In this document: piece by piece, positions 35,159-43,895 of the stretch
Layout of the letters: the number at the start of each line of letters is the position of its first letter
Numbering within the stretch: position 1 is the stretch's first letter
Origin: Spirosoma radiotolerans
GTDB taxonomy: Bacteria; Bacteroidota; Bacteroidia; Cytophagales; Spirosomataceae
Direction of reading: 5' to 3'
Length of the DNA: 64,000 bases
Assembly: GCF_000974425.1 (NCBI RefSeq)
Contig: NZ_CP010429.1
Coordinates: 5,844,501 to 5,908,500 of the forward strand
The notes under the pieces: generated by a model
What the model saw: only the letters and a program-made list of their open reading frames with translations
Database searches by the model: none
What the model was told of the DNA's origin: nothing
Position numbers and translations under genes: made by a program

Positions 35159-35200
35159 ATCACTCAATATATATACAGCCTATATCATATATCCTACTCC
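35159..35200. repeat. Single arm of a heptamer-word element (GATATAG class)
   Basis: On the minus strand this stretch divides into 7-mers GGAGTAG, GATATAT, GATATAG, GCTGTAT, ATATATT, GAGTGAT. No complementary arm is seen nearby, so it looks like half of the elements at 13394 and 40369. Confidence 0.5.
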
Positions 35201-35202
35201 AA

Positions 35203-36207
35203 TCAATAGTCCTTGATGGGCTTGATTCCGTAATACGCCTTGATTTCTTCTTCGCTGGGCGCTTTAGCGGGCCGGACCAGCCGAAATCCGACAAACGAAG
35301 CGGATGTTAACCACCAGTCTGACTTAGGGCTTTGGGGGTCAAGTACTTTCCAGGCTGGGGCCGAAGGTGTCCGGGCAGCCGACCGTAGTACAATGGCCTC
35401 ATCGTCCCAGGAGCCACCGCGTACCGAGTTGGGATAGAGTGTGGTGGTGGGCGCATAGGCTTCCTTCACTTTTCCGCTGGCCACCTGCTGGTAATAATCC
35501 TCTACGTACTGATCTTTCGTCCACTCCATCACGTTGCCATGCATATCGTACAGGCCAAATGGATTGGGCTTTTTTGTCCCCACCTTCTTGTAGCCACCGT
35601 CGCTGTTACCCGTAAAAACGGCATATTCGCCCAGTTGCTTGACGTCGGCACCGAATGAATATGGCGTTGTGGTATTTGCGCGGCAGGCATACTCCCACTC
35701 GGCTTCCGTCGGCAATCGGTAGAAGACACCCGTTTTGGCATAGAGCCAGGCGCAGAATTTAATAGCCGCATATTGGGTCATGTTAATAGCCGGATAGCCC
35801 GCCCGGCCCATCCCAAAAGACATGTCTACATAAGGTGGGCTTGGCCGTGTCGTGGCATCTGTTTTCGCCAGGTTAGCGTCGGACTCGGTATATTTAGCTG
35901 CCATTTCCTTTTCCATGTTGGTAAAAGCAAACAGGTCGTACAGATCCCAGGTCACCTCATATTTGCCCATGTAAAAGGGTTCGATCTGTACTTTGTGCTG
36001 GGGGCCTTCATCGGCATTACGTCCTTTCTCGGTGGCGGGACTACCCATCAGATACGTTCCGCCGGGAATAGCGACCATCGCGTAGGTCTGGTTGCTGCCG
36101 GGCACCGCCTGGGTGTATGATTTAATTGAACTTGTGGTTTGAGCACTTGTACTAACCACTACGCCACTCAGAAAAGCGATGGTTAAAAAGAGATATTTCA
36201 GACGCAT
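35203..36207 (-). CDS. Secreted SUMF1/FGE-sulfatase-domain protein, non-catalytic
   Basis: This 334-residue protein has a signal peptide (to about residue 22) and one SUMF1 domain: MVAIPGGTYLMGSPATEKGRNADEGPQHKVQIEPFYMGKYEVT, RLPTEAEWEYACRA, GLYDMHGNVMEWTKD, SVRGGSWDD and FVGFRLVRPA. True formylglycine-generating enzymes need a cysteine pair near the end of the domain. Here the RGGSWDDEAIVLRSAA segment has none, and no sulfatase gene is close. A binding or gliding-related (GldK/GldJ-like) role is more likely. Followed by a single-arm heptamer element, then folK. Confidence 0.85.
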   Translation of the reverse strand: MRLKYLFLTIAFLSGVVVSTSAQTTSSIKSYTQAVPGSNQTYAMVAIPGGTYLMGSPATEKGRNADEGPQHKVQIEPFYMGKYEVTWDLYDLFAFTNMEKEMAAKYTESDANLAKTDATTRPSPPYVDMSFGMGRAGYPAINMTQYAAIKFCAWLYAKTGVFYRLPTEAEWEYACRANTTTPYSFGADVKQLGEYAVFTGNSDGGYKKVGTKKPNPFGLYDMHGNVMEWTKDQYVEDYYQQVASGKVKEAYAPTTTLYPNSVRGGSWDDEAIVLRSAARTPSAPAWKVLDPQSPKSDWWLTSASFVGFRLVRPAKAPSEEEIKAYYGIKPIKDY

Positions 36208-36328
36208 TATTGGTTATTCAGGAAAAGGACGTTGTATTGATTAATAGGTAAAAGTACGAACGATTTCCTTTGTTGTACCTTTGTAGAAATAAATCAAAAG
36301 GTGGCTGGGCTAACACATCCGTTAAGCC

Positions 36329-36364
36329 GACTAGACTGACTGCCTGTGGCAGCCTTTTCTAGTC
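36329..36364 (+). promoter_or_regulatory. Structured leader before the ABC-F gene
   Basis: GACTAGA (36329-36335) pairs with TCTAGTC (36358-36364), enclosing a CTGCC-TGT-GGCAG hairpin (36340-36352). It lies 22 bp upstream of the ABC-F start codon, downstream of a TACCTTTG element at 36276-36283. Some ABC-F genes are controlled by leader attenuation, so this hairpin may matter. Confidence 0.35.
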
Positions 36365-36385
36365 CGTCCACGACAAGATCAACGA

Positions 36386-38269
36386 ATGAATTATCTATCA
36401 GCCGAAAATTTAGCGAAGTCCTACGGCGACCGTACTCTTTTTAAAAACCTTACGTTCGGTATAAACCGGGGCGATAAAGTAGCCATCGTTGGTGCCAACG
36501 GTTCGGGTAAAACAACGTTGCTGTCCATTCTGGCCGGGTCAATGCCGCCCGATGCGGGTATCGTTAGCCACCGCAAAGACATCAGCATTGGCTACCTCGA
36601 TCAGCAGCCAGACCTGAATGATAGCCTGACGATCATGGAAGTGGTGCTGGCGGGCGAAAGCGCTCAGCTCGATGCCGTACGCGCTTACGAACAGGCCCTC
36701 GCCAACGAAGACCATGACGCCCTCGAAGAAGCCATGTCGAACATGGAAAAGCTCGAAGCCTGGGATTATGAAGCGCAGATTCGGCAGATTCTGGGTGAAC
36801 TGGGTATTCAGGATGTCAATCAGATTGCCGGTTCCTTATCGGGGGGGCAACGTAAACGCGTTGCGTTAGCACGGGTACTCATCCAAAATCCTGACTTGCT
36901 GATTCTGGATGAGCCAACCAACCACCTCGATCTGGAAGCAATCGAATACCTCGAAAACTACCTGAATACTAACAACGGCACCTTGCTGATGGTCTCCCAC
37001 GACCGGTATTTTCTGGATCGGGTGTGCAACCAAATCGCCGAGCTGGACAGTGGGCAGCTTTATACCTACAAAGGCAACTACGCGTACTTTCTGGAGAAAA
37101 AAGAGGAACGCGAAACGGCAGCGGCTTCGGAGCTGACCAAAGACCGTAACACTTTCCGGCGGGAACTGGAATGGATGCGTCGGCAACCCAAAGCCCGGGG
37201 CACAAAAGCGCAATACCGCATCGATGCCTTCGAGGAATTGAAAGAAAAAACCAGCGGCAAACGGAATGACGGCGAACTGGATCTGAACCTGCGCATGGCG
37301 CGGCTGGGCAGTAAAATCCTGGAAGTCGAAAACCTGAGCAAGCGCTTTGGCGATAAAGTCTTGCTCGACCATTTTAATTACACCTTCAAACGGCCCGACC
37401 GCGTGGGGTTGATTGGTAAAAATGGCATGGGCAAAACCACGCTGATGAATATGCTGACCGGCCAGTTGCGCCCCGATTCAGGGAAAATTACGACAGGCGG
37501 CACCGTTAAATTTGGCTATTATACACAAACAGAACTGGATCTACCCGAAAATCAGCGGGTAATCGATGTGGTGCAGGATGTGGCCGAAGTAATGAAACTA
37601 GCCAATGGCGATACCATCACGGCGACACAACTTCTTAGCCGGTTTTTGTTCGATCGTTCCAAGCAGTATGATTTTGTAGCCAAGCTGAGCGGGGGCGAAA
37701 AAAGACGCCTGCAACTACTGCTCGTGTTGGTGCAAAACCCAAACTTCCTGATTTTGGATGAGCCAACCAACGATCTGGATATTATGACGTTGAACGTGCT
37801 GGAAGACTTTTTACTTAATTTCCCAGGTTGTGTACTCATTGTAACCCACGATCGCTATTTCATGGACCGGCTGGTCGAGCACGTTTTCGTATTGGAAGGC
37901 GAGGGGAAAGTCCGCGATTATCCCGGTAACTATACTGATTATCGCGATTGGCGGGATGCACAACCCAAGGCTATACGCTCCGGCAAAGCAGCTCCAGCGG
38001 AGACCAAGGTTTCAGCCCCGGCGGCCGCTCCCGTGACGTCCAGCGCAAATAGTGCCAAGCGGAAACTGTCGTTTAAGGAGCTAAAGGAGTATGAAAGCAT
38101 CGAGAAAGAACTTGAATCGCTGGAAGAACATAAAAACAACCTGGTGAACCTACTGAATTCGGGAGGCCCACATGAACAACTAACGGCCTGGGCACGTGAA
38201 ATTGAGCTGATAGATCAAACCATTGCTCAAAAATCAGACCGCTGGCTGGAGTTGGCAGAATATATTTGA
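36386..38269 (+). CDS. ABC-F family ATPase
   Basis: This 627-residue cytosolic protein has two ABC domains and no membrane part. Walker A motifs are GANGSGKTT (36-44) and GKNGMGKTT. Signatures are LSGGQRKRVALARVL and LSGGEKRRLQLLLVL, with Walker B ILDEPTNHLD and ILDEPTNDLD. A linker between the domains (about 235-310) and a C-terminal coiled coil (about 555-627, KRKLSFKELKEYESIEKELESLEEH) match Uup-like ABC-F proteins that act on the ribosome. Its stop codon is 1 bp before a 30-bp palindrome. Confidence 0.94.
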   Translation: MNYLSAENLAKSYGDRTLFKNLTFGINRGDKVAIVGANGSGKTTLLSILAGSMPPDAGIVSHRKDISIGYLDQQPDLNDSLTIMEVVLAGESAQLDAVRAYEQALANEDHDALEEAMSNMEKLEAWDYEAQIRQILGELGIQDVNQIAGSLSGGQRKRVALARVLIQNPDLLILDEPTNHLDLEAIEYLENYLNTNNGTLLMVSHDRYFLDRVCNQIAELDSGQLYTYKGNYAYFLEKKEERETAAASELTKDRNTFRRELEWMRRQPKARGTKAQYRIDAFEELKEKTSGKRNDGELDLNLRMARLGSKILEVENLSKRFGDKVLLDHFNYTFKRPDRVGLIGKNGMGKTTLMNMLTGQLRPDSGKITTGGTVKFGYYTQTELDLPENQRVIDVVQDVAEVMKLANGDTITATQLLSRFLFDRSKQYDFVAKLSGGEKRRLQLLLVLVQNPNFLILDEPTNDLDIMTLNVLEDFLLNFPGCVLIVTHDRYFMDRLVEHVFVLEGEGKVRDYPGNYTDYRDWRDAQPKAIRSGKAAPAETKVSAPAAAPVTSSANSAKRKLSFKELKEYESIEKELESLEEHKNNLVNLLNSGGPHEQLTAWAREIELIDQTIAQKSDRWLELAEYI

Positions 38270-38270
38270 A

Positions 38271-38300
38271 GAGCGAAAGAGCGCATGCGCTCTTTCGCTC
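38271..38300. repeat. Perfect 30-bp palindrome of octamer words between ABC-F and DedA genes
   Basis: Left half GAGCGAAA GAGCGCA and its exact reverse complement meet with no spacer. A third complementary run (GCGCTCTTTCACTC) continues to 38318. The next ATG is at 38324. Same word class as 6743 and 49846. Confidence 0.85.
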
Positions 38301-38323
38301 ATGCGCTCTTTCACTCTTTGACT

Positions 38324-38971
38324 ATGGATCAGTTTATTACTTTCTTTCAGACGTTACTCAACTCCGAAGAAATTATCCGGACGGGTGGGTTAGTACTGAT
38401 TACAGCCATTGTCTTCGTCGAAAATGGCTTTTTCTTCGGCTTCTTTCTACCAGGCGATTACCTCCTGTTTCTATCGGGCGTGTTTGCGGGTATCAAACTG
38501 CTGAACGTACCCCTTTGGCTGCTGCTGAGCTGCATTTTTGGGGCGGCTATAATCGGATCGCTGGTTGGCTATCTGACAGGCTATTACTTTGGCGGGAAGA
38601 TCAAGAATCGACCGGACTCCCTGTTTTTCAAACAGAAGTACATTGAAAACACACGAGAAGCCTTTATCAAATACGGGAATAGCGCCTTAATTATTTCCCG
38701 ATTTCTGCCCATCGTCAGAACCTTCGCCCCACTTCTGGCTGGCCTGATCCACATGCCCGCTCGGTTCTTTATGCTCTACAACATCATTGGCGGGGGCATT
38801 TGGGTGTTAACGCTGGTCGGCGGAGGATTTTTCTTTGGTGAGCGGTTTCCCTGGATCGTCGATTACGTTCAATACATCATTTTGTTTTTCCTGGCCATCA
38901 CAACCTTTACCGTTGTCAGAGGTTATCTGAATGCACGCAAGGAGAATCAGCGTAAAACCGGCGACGCCTAA
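38324..38971 (+). CDS. DedA family membrane protein
   Basis: This 215-residue protein has about five hydrophobic segments and the DedA/SNARE-associated motifs: ENGFFFGFFLPGDYLLFLSG (first), GYYFGGKI and the ISRFLPIVRTFAPLLAGLIHMP block with the conserved Arg residues. DedA proteins are thought to move lipid carriers or phospholipids and support envelope homeostasis. The ATG at 38324 lies just after an octamer palindrome. It is probably co-transcribed with the ABC-F gene. Confidence 0.92.
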   Translation: MDQFITFFQTLLNSEEIIRTGGLVLITAIVFVENGFFFGFFLPGDYLLFLSGVFAGIKLLNVPLWLLLSCIFGAAIIGSLVGYLTGYYFGGKIKNRPDSLFFKQKYIENTREAFIKYGNSALIISRFLPIVRTFAPLLAGLIHMPARFFMLYNIIGGGIWVLTLVGGGFFFGERFPWIVDYVQYIILFFLAITTFTVVRGYLNARKENQRKTGDA

Positions 38972-38973
38972 TA

Positions 38974-40332
38974 TCAGGGTTTCTCGACCCAGATCGTTTT
39001 TATATTCACGAACTCTTTAATGCCTGCTTCCGATAATTCGCGGCCGAAACCCGACTGTTTAATACCGCCAAAAGGCACGCGTGCATCGGAGCGCATCAGC
39101 CCATTCACGAAGACCGAGCCGGCCTGAATCTGGCGAGCTAGTCGGTCAGCCCGATCTAAGTCCTGCGTCCAGATGGCGGAGCCCAGCCCAAAGTCTGACT
39201 GATTTGCCAGCCGGATAGCCTCTTTTTCGTCTTTAGCCTCAACAAGTACCGCCAGCGGGCCGAAGGTCTCTTCGTCAAACGCAGCCATACCGGGTTTCAC
39301 TTTATCGAGCAGCATGGGCTGCACATTGCATTGATTCCGCTCACCGCCCGCCAGTCGTTTGGCCCCTTTTGCCAGCGTAGCCTTGTATTGTCGTTCGATG
39401 GCATCGGCTAGATCCAGCCGGGCCATCGGGCCCATCGTCGTTGAGTTATCCAACGGGTCACCCTGTTTGATTTGGCTAATCTGGTGCAGGAGCCGTTCCG
39501 TAAATGGCTTCTTAATGGATCTTTCGAGGATAAATCGTTTGGCAGCAATGCAGCTTTGGCCGGCGTTCTGCATCCGTGACTTAACGGCCACTTCGGCCGC
39601 TTTATCCAGGTCAGCATCGGCTAGCACAATCAATGCATCAGACCCGCCCAGTTCCAAAACGGATTTCTTGATTTCACGACCAGCAATGCTGGCTACCGAT
39701 GCGCCCGCCCGTCCGCTACCGGTGAGCGTCACGGCCTTTACCCGTTTATCGCTCAACAAACCGTCAACAGCAGGCACATCAACTAAAAGTGATTGAAAGA
39801 CGCCAGCGGGTAAGCCACATGCCCGAAACGCTTCGTCGATGGCAAGTGAACAGCCGAACACATTGGGGGCGTGCTTCAGCAAGCCGACATTTCCCGCAAT
39901 AAGACCTGGAATAGCGAAACGCATGACCTGCCAGAAGGGAAAATTCCAGGGCATGATGGCTAGTACCGGCCCCAGAGGCTGATAAGTTATAAAACTGGTC
40001 TGGGCATCGGAATCAATTCGCTGGTCAGTCAGGAATGTTTCAGCCTGATCGGCGTAAAAAGTGCAGGTCGTCGCACACTTATCTACTTCGCCAATCGCTT
40101 CTTTGAGTGTCTTGCCCATTTCGGCGGTTATCAGTTCGCCGTAACGCTGGTTATTATCGGTTAAGTACTGACCAACTTTCCGTAAATAATCGGCACGTCC
40201 GCGAATAGACAAAGCCGACCAGTCGGCAAATGCCCGGTCGGCTTGTTTAAGTTTTCGCTCAATTGTGCTGGCGTTATCGGCCCGATAAGTCCTGATCGTT
40301 TTTTGCGTATACGGATTGATGGAAGCAAACAT
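38974..40332 (-). CDS. NAD(P)-dependent aldehyde dehydrogenase, succinate-semialdehyde type
   Basis: This 452-residue enzyme oxidises an aldehyde to its acid. It shows PLGPVLAIMPWNFPFWQV (cofactor loop), VTLTGSGRAGASVA, LELGGSDALIVLADADLD (catalytic Glu), and the catalytic Cys in NAGQSCIAAKRF, ending FGGIKQSGFGRELSEAGIKEFVN. The short length is typical of the YneI/Sad type succinate-semialdehyde dehydrogenases. Substrate is inferred. It converges on dedA with a gap of only 2 bp. Confidence 0.9.
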   Translation of the reverse strand: MFASINPYTQKTIRTYRADNASTIERKLKQADRAFADWSALSIRGRADYLRKVGQYLTDNNQRYGELITAEMGKTLKEAIGEVDKCATTCTFYADQAETFLTDQRIDSDAQTSFITYQPLGPVLAIMPWNFPFWQVMRFAIPGLIAGNVGLLKHAPNVFGCSLAIDEAFRACGLPAGVFQSLLVDVPAVDGLLSDKRVKAVTLTGSGRAGASVASIAGREIKKSVLELGGSDALIVLADADLDKAAEVAVKSRMQNAGQSCIAAKRFILERSIKKPFTERLLHQISQIKQGDPLDNSTTMGPMARLDLADAIERQYKATLAKGAKRLAGGERNQCNVQPMLLDKVKPGMAAFDEETFGPLAVLVEAKDEKEAIRLANQSDFGLGSAIWTQDLDRADRLARQIQAGSVFVNGLMRSDARVPFGGIKQSGFGRELSEAGIKEFVNIKTIWVEKP

Positions 40333-40368
40333 AGCGAGCGGAATGTGTGATGTATGATATAGGATGTA

Positions 40369-40412
40369 TGGTGTATCATGTATAATACACCATACATCCT
40401 ATATCATACATC
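40369..40412. repeat. Perfect heptamer-word inverted repeat (GATGTAT class)
   Basis: A 28-bp perfect stem pairs with 40385-40412 across an 8-base loop. The arm at 40349-40376 reads GATGTAT GATATAG and then GATGTAT GGTGTAT. Start given here covers the visible loop side; the full element spans 40349-40412. It lies between the aldehyde dehydrogenase start and the marR stop. Confidence 0.9.
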
Positions 40413-40422
40413 CTACATCTCT

Positions 40423-40908
40423 CTATTGTTCTTCACTTTCTAATTTATTGACCAACTCAACCATAGTGTCGATCACTTGTTCCATTCGCTCATGCCCCAC
40501 AACGAGATCAAACTTCTCGCGGGCTTCCTGCATGCATGCCTTGAGGCTTACAAATAGTTCTTTGCCCCGCTCGTTGAGAAAAATTATACTAGATCGTGAG
40601 TCGTTCGGATTCTTCTCCGTGTATATATAGCCCGCCGTTTCCAGCAAGCCAACAATTTTACTCATCATTTGCTTGGTTACACAAGCCCGTTTGGCGAGTT
40701 CATTGTTGGTAATGCCACTTTCTTCAATGTTCGCAAGAAACATCAGGTAACTCATTTTAAAATCAGTGTACCCCAACGCATGAAGGCGCGGCTCGATGAA
40801 GTTACTCGTATATCGCTTAAGACGCCATAAAATACGCCCGATGGAGCGTTCCCGGAACGTCCGATACTGGTTAAAATCAAAGGAATCTTTATCTGTTTCC
40901 ACGAACAT
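40423..40908 (-). CDS. MarR-family transcriptional regulator
   Basis: This 161-residue winged-helix repressor has helices for dimerisation and a DNA-binding segment TNNELAKRACVTKQMMSKIVGLLETAGYIYTEKNPNDSRSSIIFLNERG with the DSR wing. It probably binds the two palindromes in the divergent region and represses the efflux operon until a ligand is present. The ATG at 40908 (MFVETDKDSFDF) is preferred over a TTG at 40989 that would lie inside the operator. A TATATTTG -7-like element lies on the minus strand at 40956-40963. Confidence 0.92.
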   Translation of the reverse strand: MFVETDKDSFDFNQYRTFRERSIGRILWRLKRYTSNFIEPRLHALGYTDFKMSYLMFLANIEESGITNNELAKRACVTKQMMSKIVGLLETAGYIYTEKNPNDSRSSIIFLNERGKELFVSLKACMQEAREKFDLVVGHERMEQVIDTMVELVNKLESEEQ

Positions 40909-40963
40909 ATTGGCAATTTGAAAAACACTGAAACGATTTCTGGCAAAAAATCGTACAAATATA

Positions 40964-40978
40964 GTCAACCTATTTGAC
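40964..40978. promoter_or_regulatory. MarR operator candidate 1
   Basis: GTCAACCTATTTGAC has perfect GTCAA-N5-TTGAC symmetry and covers the -33 TTTG of the efflux promoter. It sits 21 bp (two helical turns) centre to centre from operator 2, with the marR promoter in between, so one repressor can silence both directions. Confidence 0.6.
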
Positions 40979-41004
40979 CTTGTAGTCAACCTGGTTTACT
41001 TTTG
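40973..41004 (+). promoter_or_regulatory. Promoter of the efflux operon (TTTG-N20-TAnnTTTG)
   Basis: TTTG at 40973-40976 and TACTTTTG at 40997-41004 have a 20-bp spacer. Both elements overlap the candidate MarR operators. Confidence 0.75.
40985..40999. promoter_or_regulatory. MarR operator candidate 2
   Basis: GTCAACCTGGTTTAC is a 15-bp palindrome with one mismatch and begins with the same GTCAACCT as operator 1. It ends inside the -7 element. A third half site (TTAGTCAA) follows near 41012. Confidence 0.6.
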
Positions 41005-41099
41005 TGCAACATTAGTCAAACAGCCGGGGCGCCCGAATGATTGACTACTAATTAGTTCTTTACCTCAACGCAGGCTATGACTAAACTATTACTGATTCT

Positions 41100-42212
41100 A
41101 TGGCAACTCTAACAACAGAAATGGAAACCTCAGAAGAGAAAAGTGGTATAAAAACGTATTTACCTCGTATCATTATTGCCCTCGTTGTATTGGTTGGCGG
41201 GTATTTTGGCTATAAAGCCTTCGTACATGCCCAGCAATACGAAACAACCGACAATGCCCAAATTGAGGGCAATTCAGCTCCTGTACTGGCCCGTGTAGCT
41301 GGTTATGTAACAGCCGTCAACGTTGACGATTACGCAAACGTTAAACAGGGTCAGCCGTTAGTAACCATCGATCCACAGGAATACGATGTTGCACTGGCGC
41401 AGGCCGAAGCCGATTACCAACAATCATTGGCCGATCTTGAGAATGCTCGTGCCGATGTGCAGAACGCCCTGGCCAACGCGCGCAATGTCGCCCAAAACGC
41501 TCGCGTGGCGCAGTCGAACGCCCAGGTGCAGGCGGCCCGGCGCGACAAATCACGGCAGGATCTGCAACGTGACCAGAACCTGTACAAAGAGCAGTCTCTA
41601 ACGAAAAAACAGTTGGAAGATACGCAGAACAATGTTGAGGTTCAATCGCGCCAGTACGATGCCAATATCGAGCAGATTAACCTCGCCAAAACGGCGCAGG
41701 GCGTAGCTCAGGCTGGCATTGCCAAAGCGCAGGCGAACGTCCAGAAAATTCAGGCGGTCCTGAAAGTGAAACAGGCGGCAATCGATAATGCCAAACTGCG
41801 CGTTGGTTACGCCCGGCTTGCCGCGCCAATTGCTGGTAAAATTGGCCGCAAAAACGTGGTTGTGGGTCAATATGTACAACCCGGCCAGAATCTGTTCACG
41901 ATTGTAGCCGATTCGACCTTCTGGGTTGTGGCCAACTTTAAAGAGACTCAGTTGGAGAAAATGCAGCTTGGCCAGCCAGTTGACATTAAACTCGACGCCT
42001 ATCCTGATCTCGACATTAAAGGCCGTGTTTCTTCCCTTTCTGATGCTACAGGCGCTCGGTTTGCGCTCTTACCTGCCGACAATGCTTCGGGCAACTTTGT
42101 TAAGATCACCCAGCGCGTACCGGTAAAAATTGAAATTCTGAATCCGGAAAAATACAAGAACCAACTGCGGGCGGGTTTGAGCGTTGACGCTGAAGTGCGG
42201 GTAGCCAAGTAA
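41100..42212 (+). CDS. HlyD/EmrA-type membrane fusion protein
   Basis: This 370-residue periplasmic adaptor has one N-terminal membrane helix (about 21-41), a lipoyl/barrel-sandwich half (NAQIEGNSAPVLARVAGYV), a long alpha-helical hairpin (about 98-205, Gln/Ala-rich) and the second half with GKIGRKNVVVGQYVQPGQNLF. It links the MFS pump to the TolC channel. First gene of the MarR-regulated operon, 26 bp before the pump gene. Confidence 0.94.
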   Translation: MATLTTEMETSEEKSGIKTYLPRIIIALVVLVGGYFGYKAFVHAQQYETTDNAQIEGNSAPVLARVAGYVTAVNVDDYANVKQGQPLVTIDPQEYDVALAQAEADYQQSLADLENARADVQNALANARNVAQNARVAQSNAQVQAARRDKSRQDLQRDQNLYKEQSLTKKQLEDTQNNVEVQSRQYDANIEQINLAKTAQGVAQAGIAKAQANVQKIQAVLKVKQAAIDNAKLRVGYARLAAPIAGKIGRKNVVVGQYVQPGQNLFTIVADSTFWVVANFKETQLEKMQLGQPVDIKLDAYPDLDIKGRVSSLSDATGARFALLPADNASGNFVKITQRVPVKIEILNPEKYKNQLRAGLSVDAEVRVAK

Positions 42213-42238
42213 GAAATAGACCAGGAACGAGCACGATT

Positions 42239-43819
42239 ATGTCTCAACCAACAGGATTTCGCCGATGGATTGTGGTCATCACGGCTATATCTGCGGCTAT
42301 TATTGAATTGATCGACACATCCATCGTGAACGTCGGCCTGACCGACATAGCCGGAAATCTCGGCGTCACGATTGAGGATGTATCGTGGGTGGTAACGGCC
42401 TATGCCATTGCCAACGTGATCGTTATTCCGATGACGGGCTTTTTGCAACGGTATTTCGGGCGTAAAAACTACTATATCGGGTCCATCATTCTGTTTACAC
42501 TTGCATCCTACGGGTGCGGTTTTGCCGATAGCCTGTGGACACTGGTTGCTTTTCGGTTTTTACAGGGAATTGGTGGAGGAGCCCTCTTGTCTACCTCGCA
42601 GGGCTTGATGTTCGATGCCTTTCCGCCTTCACAACGACCTGTTGCTTCGGCCTTGTTCGGGATGGGTATTGTACTCGGCCCAACACTTGGCCCTACCCTC
42701 GGTGGTTACATTATCGACAATTACCACTGGAGCTGGATGTTCTACATCAACGTGCCGATTGGTATTATTGCCGTCTTATTGAGCTCTACGTTTATCGACA
42801 AGAAAGAAGATGAACTGAATATTGACCGCAAAAACATACCCATTGATCAGATGGGAATTCTCCTGCTTGCCATTGGTATCGGGAGTTTGCAGTACGTTCT
42901 GGAACGGGGCGAAGCCGACGACTGGTTCGACAGTAAAGCGATTATGTGGTTAGCGGTTGCAGCTGCCATTGCGATTCCAGCCTTTATCTGGTGGGAGTTT
43001 AGAGGGACCAAAGACCCCGTGGTGGACCTTCGAACGATGAAAAACCGTAACCTGGCCATCGGCTCTATTTTGATGGTCGTTATCGGGTATGGCTTGTTTA
43101 CGTCGGTCCTGCTCTATCCACTTTTTGCCCAGCGCATTGTTGGCCTCACGGCTACCCAAACGGGTAAACTTCTGATTCCGGGGGGGCTAGTCACGTTGCC
43201 TATGTTCGCGCTGGCGGGTCGCTTGCTGGCCAAAGGGGTCTCGCCCAAGATCATCGTGATTGGTGGCTACATTGCGTTTGCAAGCTTCTGCTTCATCATG
43301 TCCACCTACAACATGGATGCCTCGAACGGCGACTTTATTACGGCGCTGATCATTCGGGGAATTGGGCTTGCCTTCGTCAACGTACCGCTCATTAACCAAT
43401 CGGTTTCCACGCTGGAGCCGCGCCAATTACCAACCGGTATTGCCATCGTCAATATGATGCGGCAGGTTGGCGGGGCTTTCGGCGTAGCCATCACGAATAC
43501 CTACGTTACGCAGCGAACAGCCGTGCACCGGGGCGATCTGGTATCGAACCTGCAACCGGGTGATATGCTCACTACGGAACGGCTCAATGCCATGACGCAG
43601 AACCTGGTAGCTAAAGGCGTAAATGCGTTCGATGCCTTAACGGGAGCCTATAAAAACATGGATTCGATTATTTCACGGCAGGCGCTTATGATCTCCTACC
43701 TGGATACGTTCAAGTTGGCCGGTCTGTTTTTCGTAGTCACGTTCCCACTCCTATTCTTACTTAAAAACAAAAAGATGGATGCCGCAACCGCCAAAGCGGT
43801 TGCCGATGCAGCCCACTGA
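42239..43819 (+). CDS. DHA2-family MFS drug exporter (EmrB-like)
   Basis: This 526-residue membrane protein has 14 predicted helices, the DHA2 number. Motifs include IDTSIVNVGLTDIAG in helix 1, VSWVVTAYAIANVIVIPMTGFLQRYFGRK (motif A), and LGPTLGPTLGGYIIDNYHWSWMFYINVPIG (motif C and its following loop). It uses the proton gradient to expel hydrophobic or anionic compounds such as uncouplers and drugs together with the adaptor and channel genes at its sides. Confidence 0.95.
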   Translation: MSQPTGFRRWIVVITAISAAIIELIDTSIVNVGLTDIAGNLGVTIEDVSWVVTAYAIANVIVIPMTGFLQRYFGRKNYYIGSIILFTLASYGCGFADSLWTLVAFRFLQGIGGGALLSTSQGLMFDAFPPSQRPVASALFGMGIVLGPTLGPTLGGYIIDNYHWSWMFYINVPIGIIAVLLSSTFIDKKEDELNIDRKNIPIDQMGILLLAIGIGSLQYVLERGEADDWFDSKAIMWLAVAAAIAIPAFIWWEFRGTKDPVVDLRTMKNRNLAIGSILMVVIGYGLFTSVLLYPLFAQRIVGLTATQTGKLLIPGGLVTLPMFALAGRLLAKGVSPKIIVIGGYIAFASFCFIMSTYNMDASNGDFITALIIRGIGLAFVNVPLINQSVSTLEPRQLPTGIAIVNMMRQVGGAFGVAITNTYVTQRTAVHRGDLVSNLQPGDMLTTERLNAMTQNLVAKGVNAFDALTGAYKNMDSIISRQALMISYLDTFKLAGLFFVVTFPLLFLLKNKKMDAATAKAVADAAH

Positions 43820-43823
43820 TTTT

Positions 43824-43888
43824 GGTTTCCAGTTTGTGATTTGGCCTTCCCGTAAACCAAGCACCACCCACTGAAAACCTTAAACTTC
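43824..43888. repeat. Diverged heptamer-word inverted repeat (GTTTACG class)
   Basis: Left side has GTTTCCA GTTTGTG ATTTGGC. The right side on the minus strand has GTTTAAG, GTTTTCA, GTGGGTG, GTGCTTG, GTTTACG in a clean 7-base register. Pairing is imperfect. It lies between the pump and channel genes of one operon. Confidence 0.55.
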
Positions 43889-43895
43889 ACTTACT

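Noticed and set aside
40909-40989. N-terminal extension of the MarR protein from a TTG at 40989
   Set aside because: The extension would place the start codon inside the operator and upstream of the likely promoter, and the residues do not resemble a MarR N-terminus.
43820-43895. Transcription terminator between the MFS and TolC genes
   Set aside because: The gap holds only a diverged heptamer element with weak pairing and no T-run, and the three efflux genes need joint expression.
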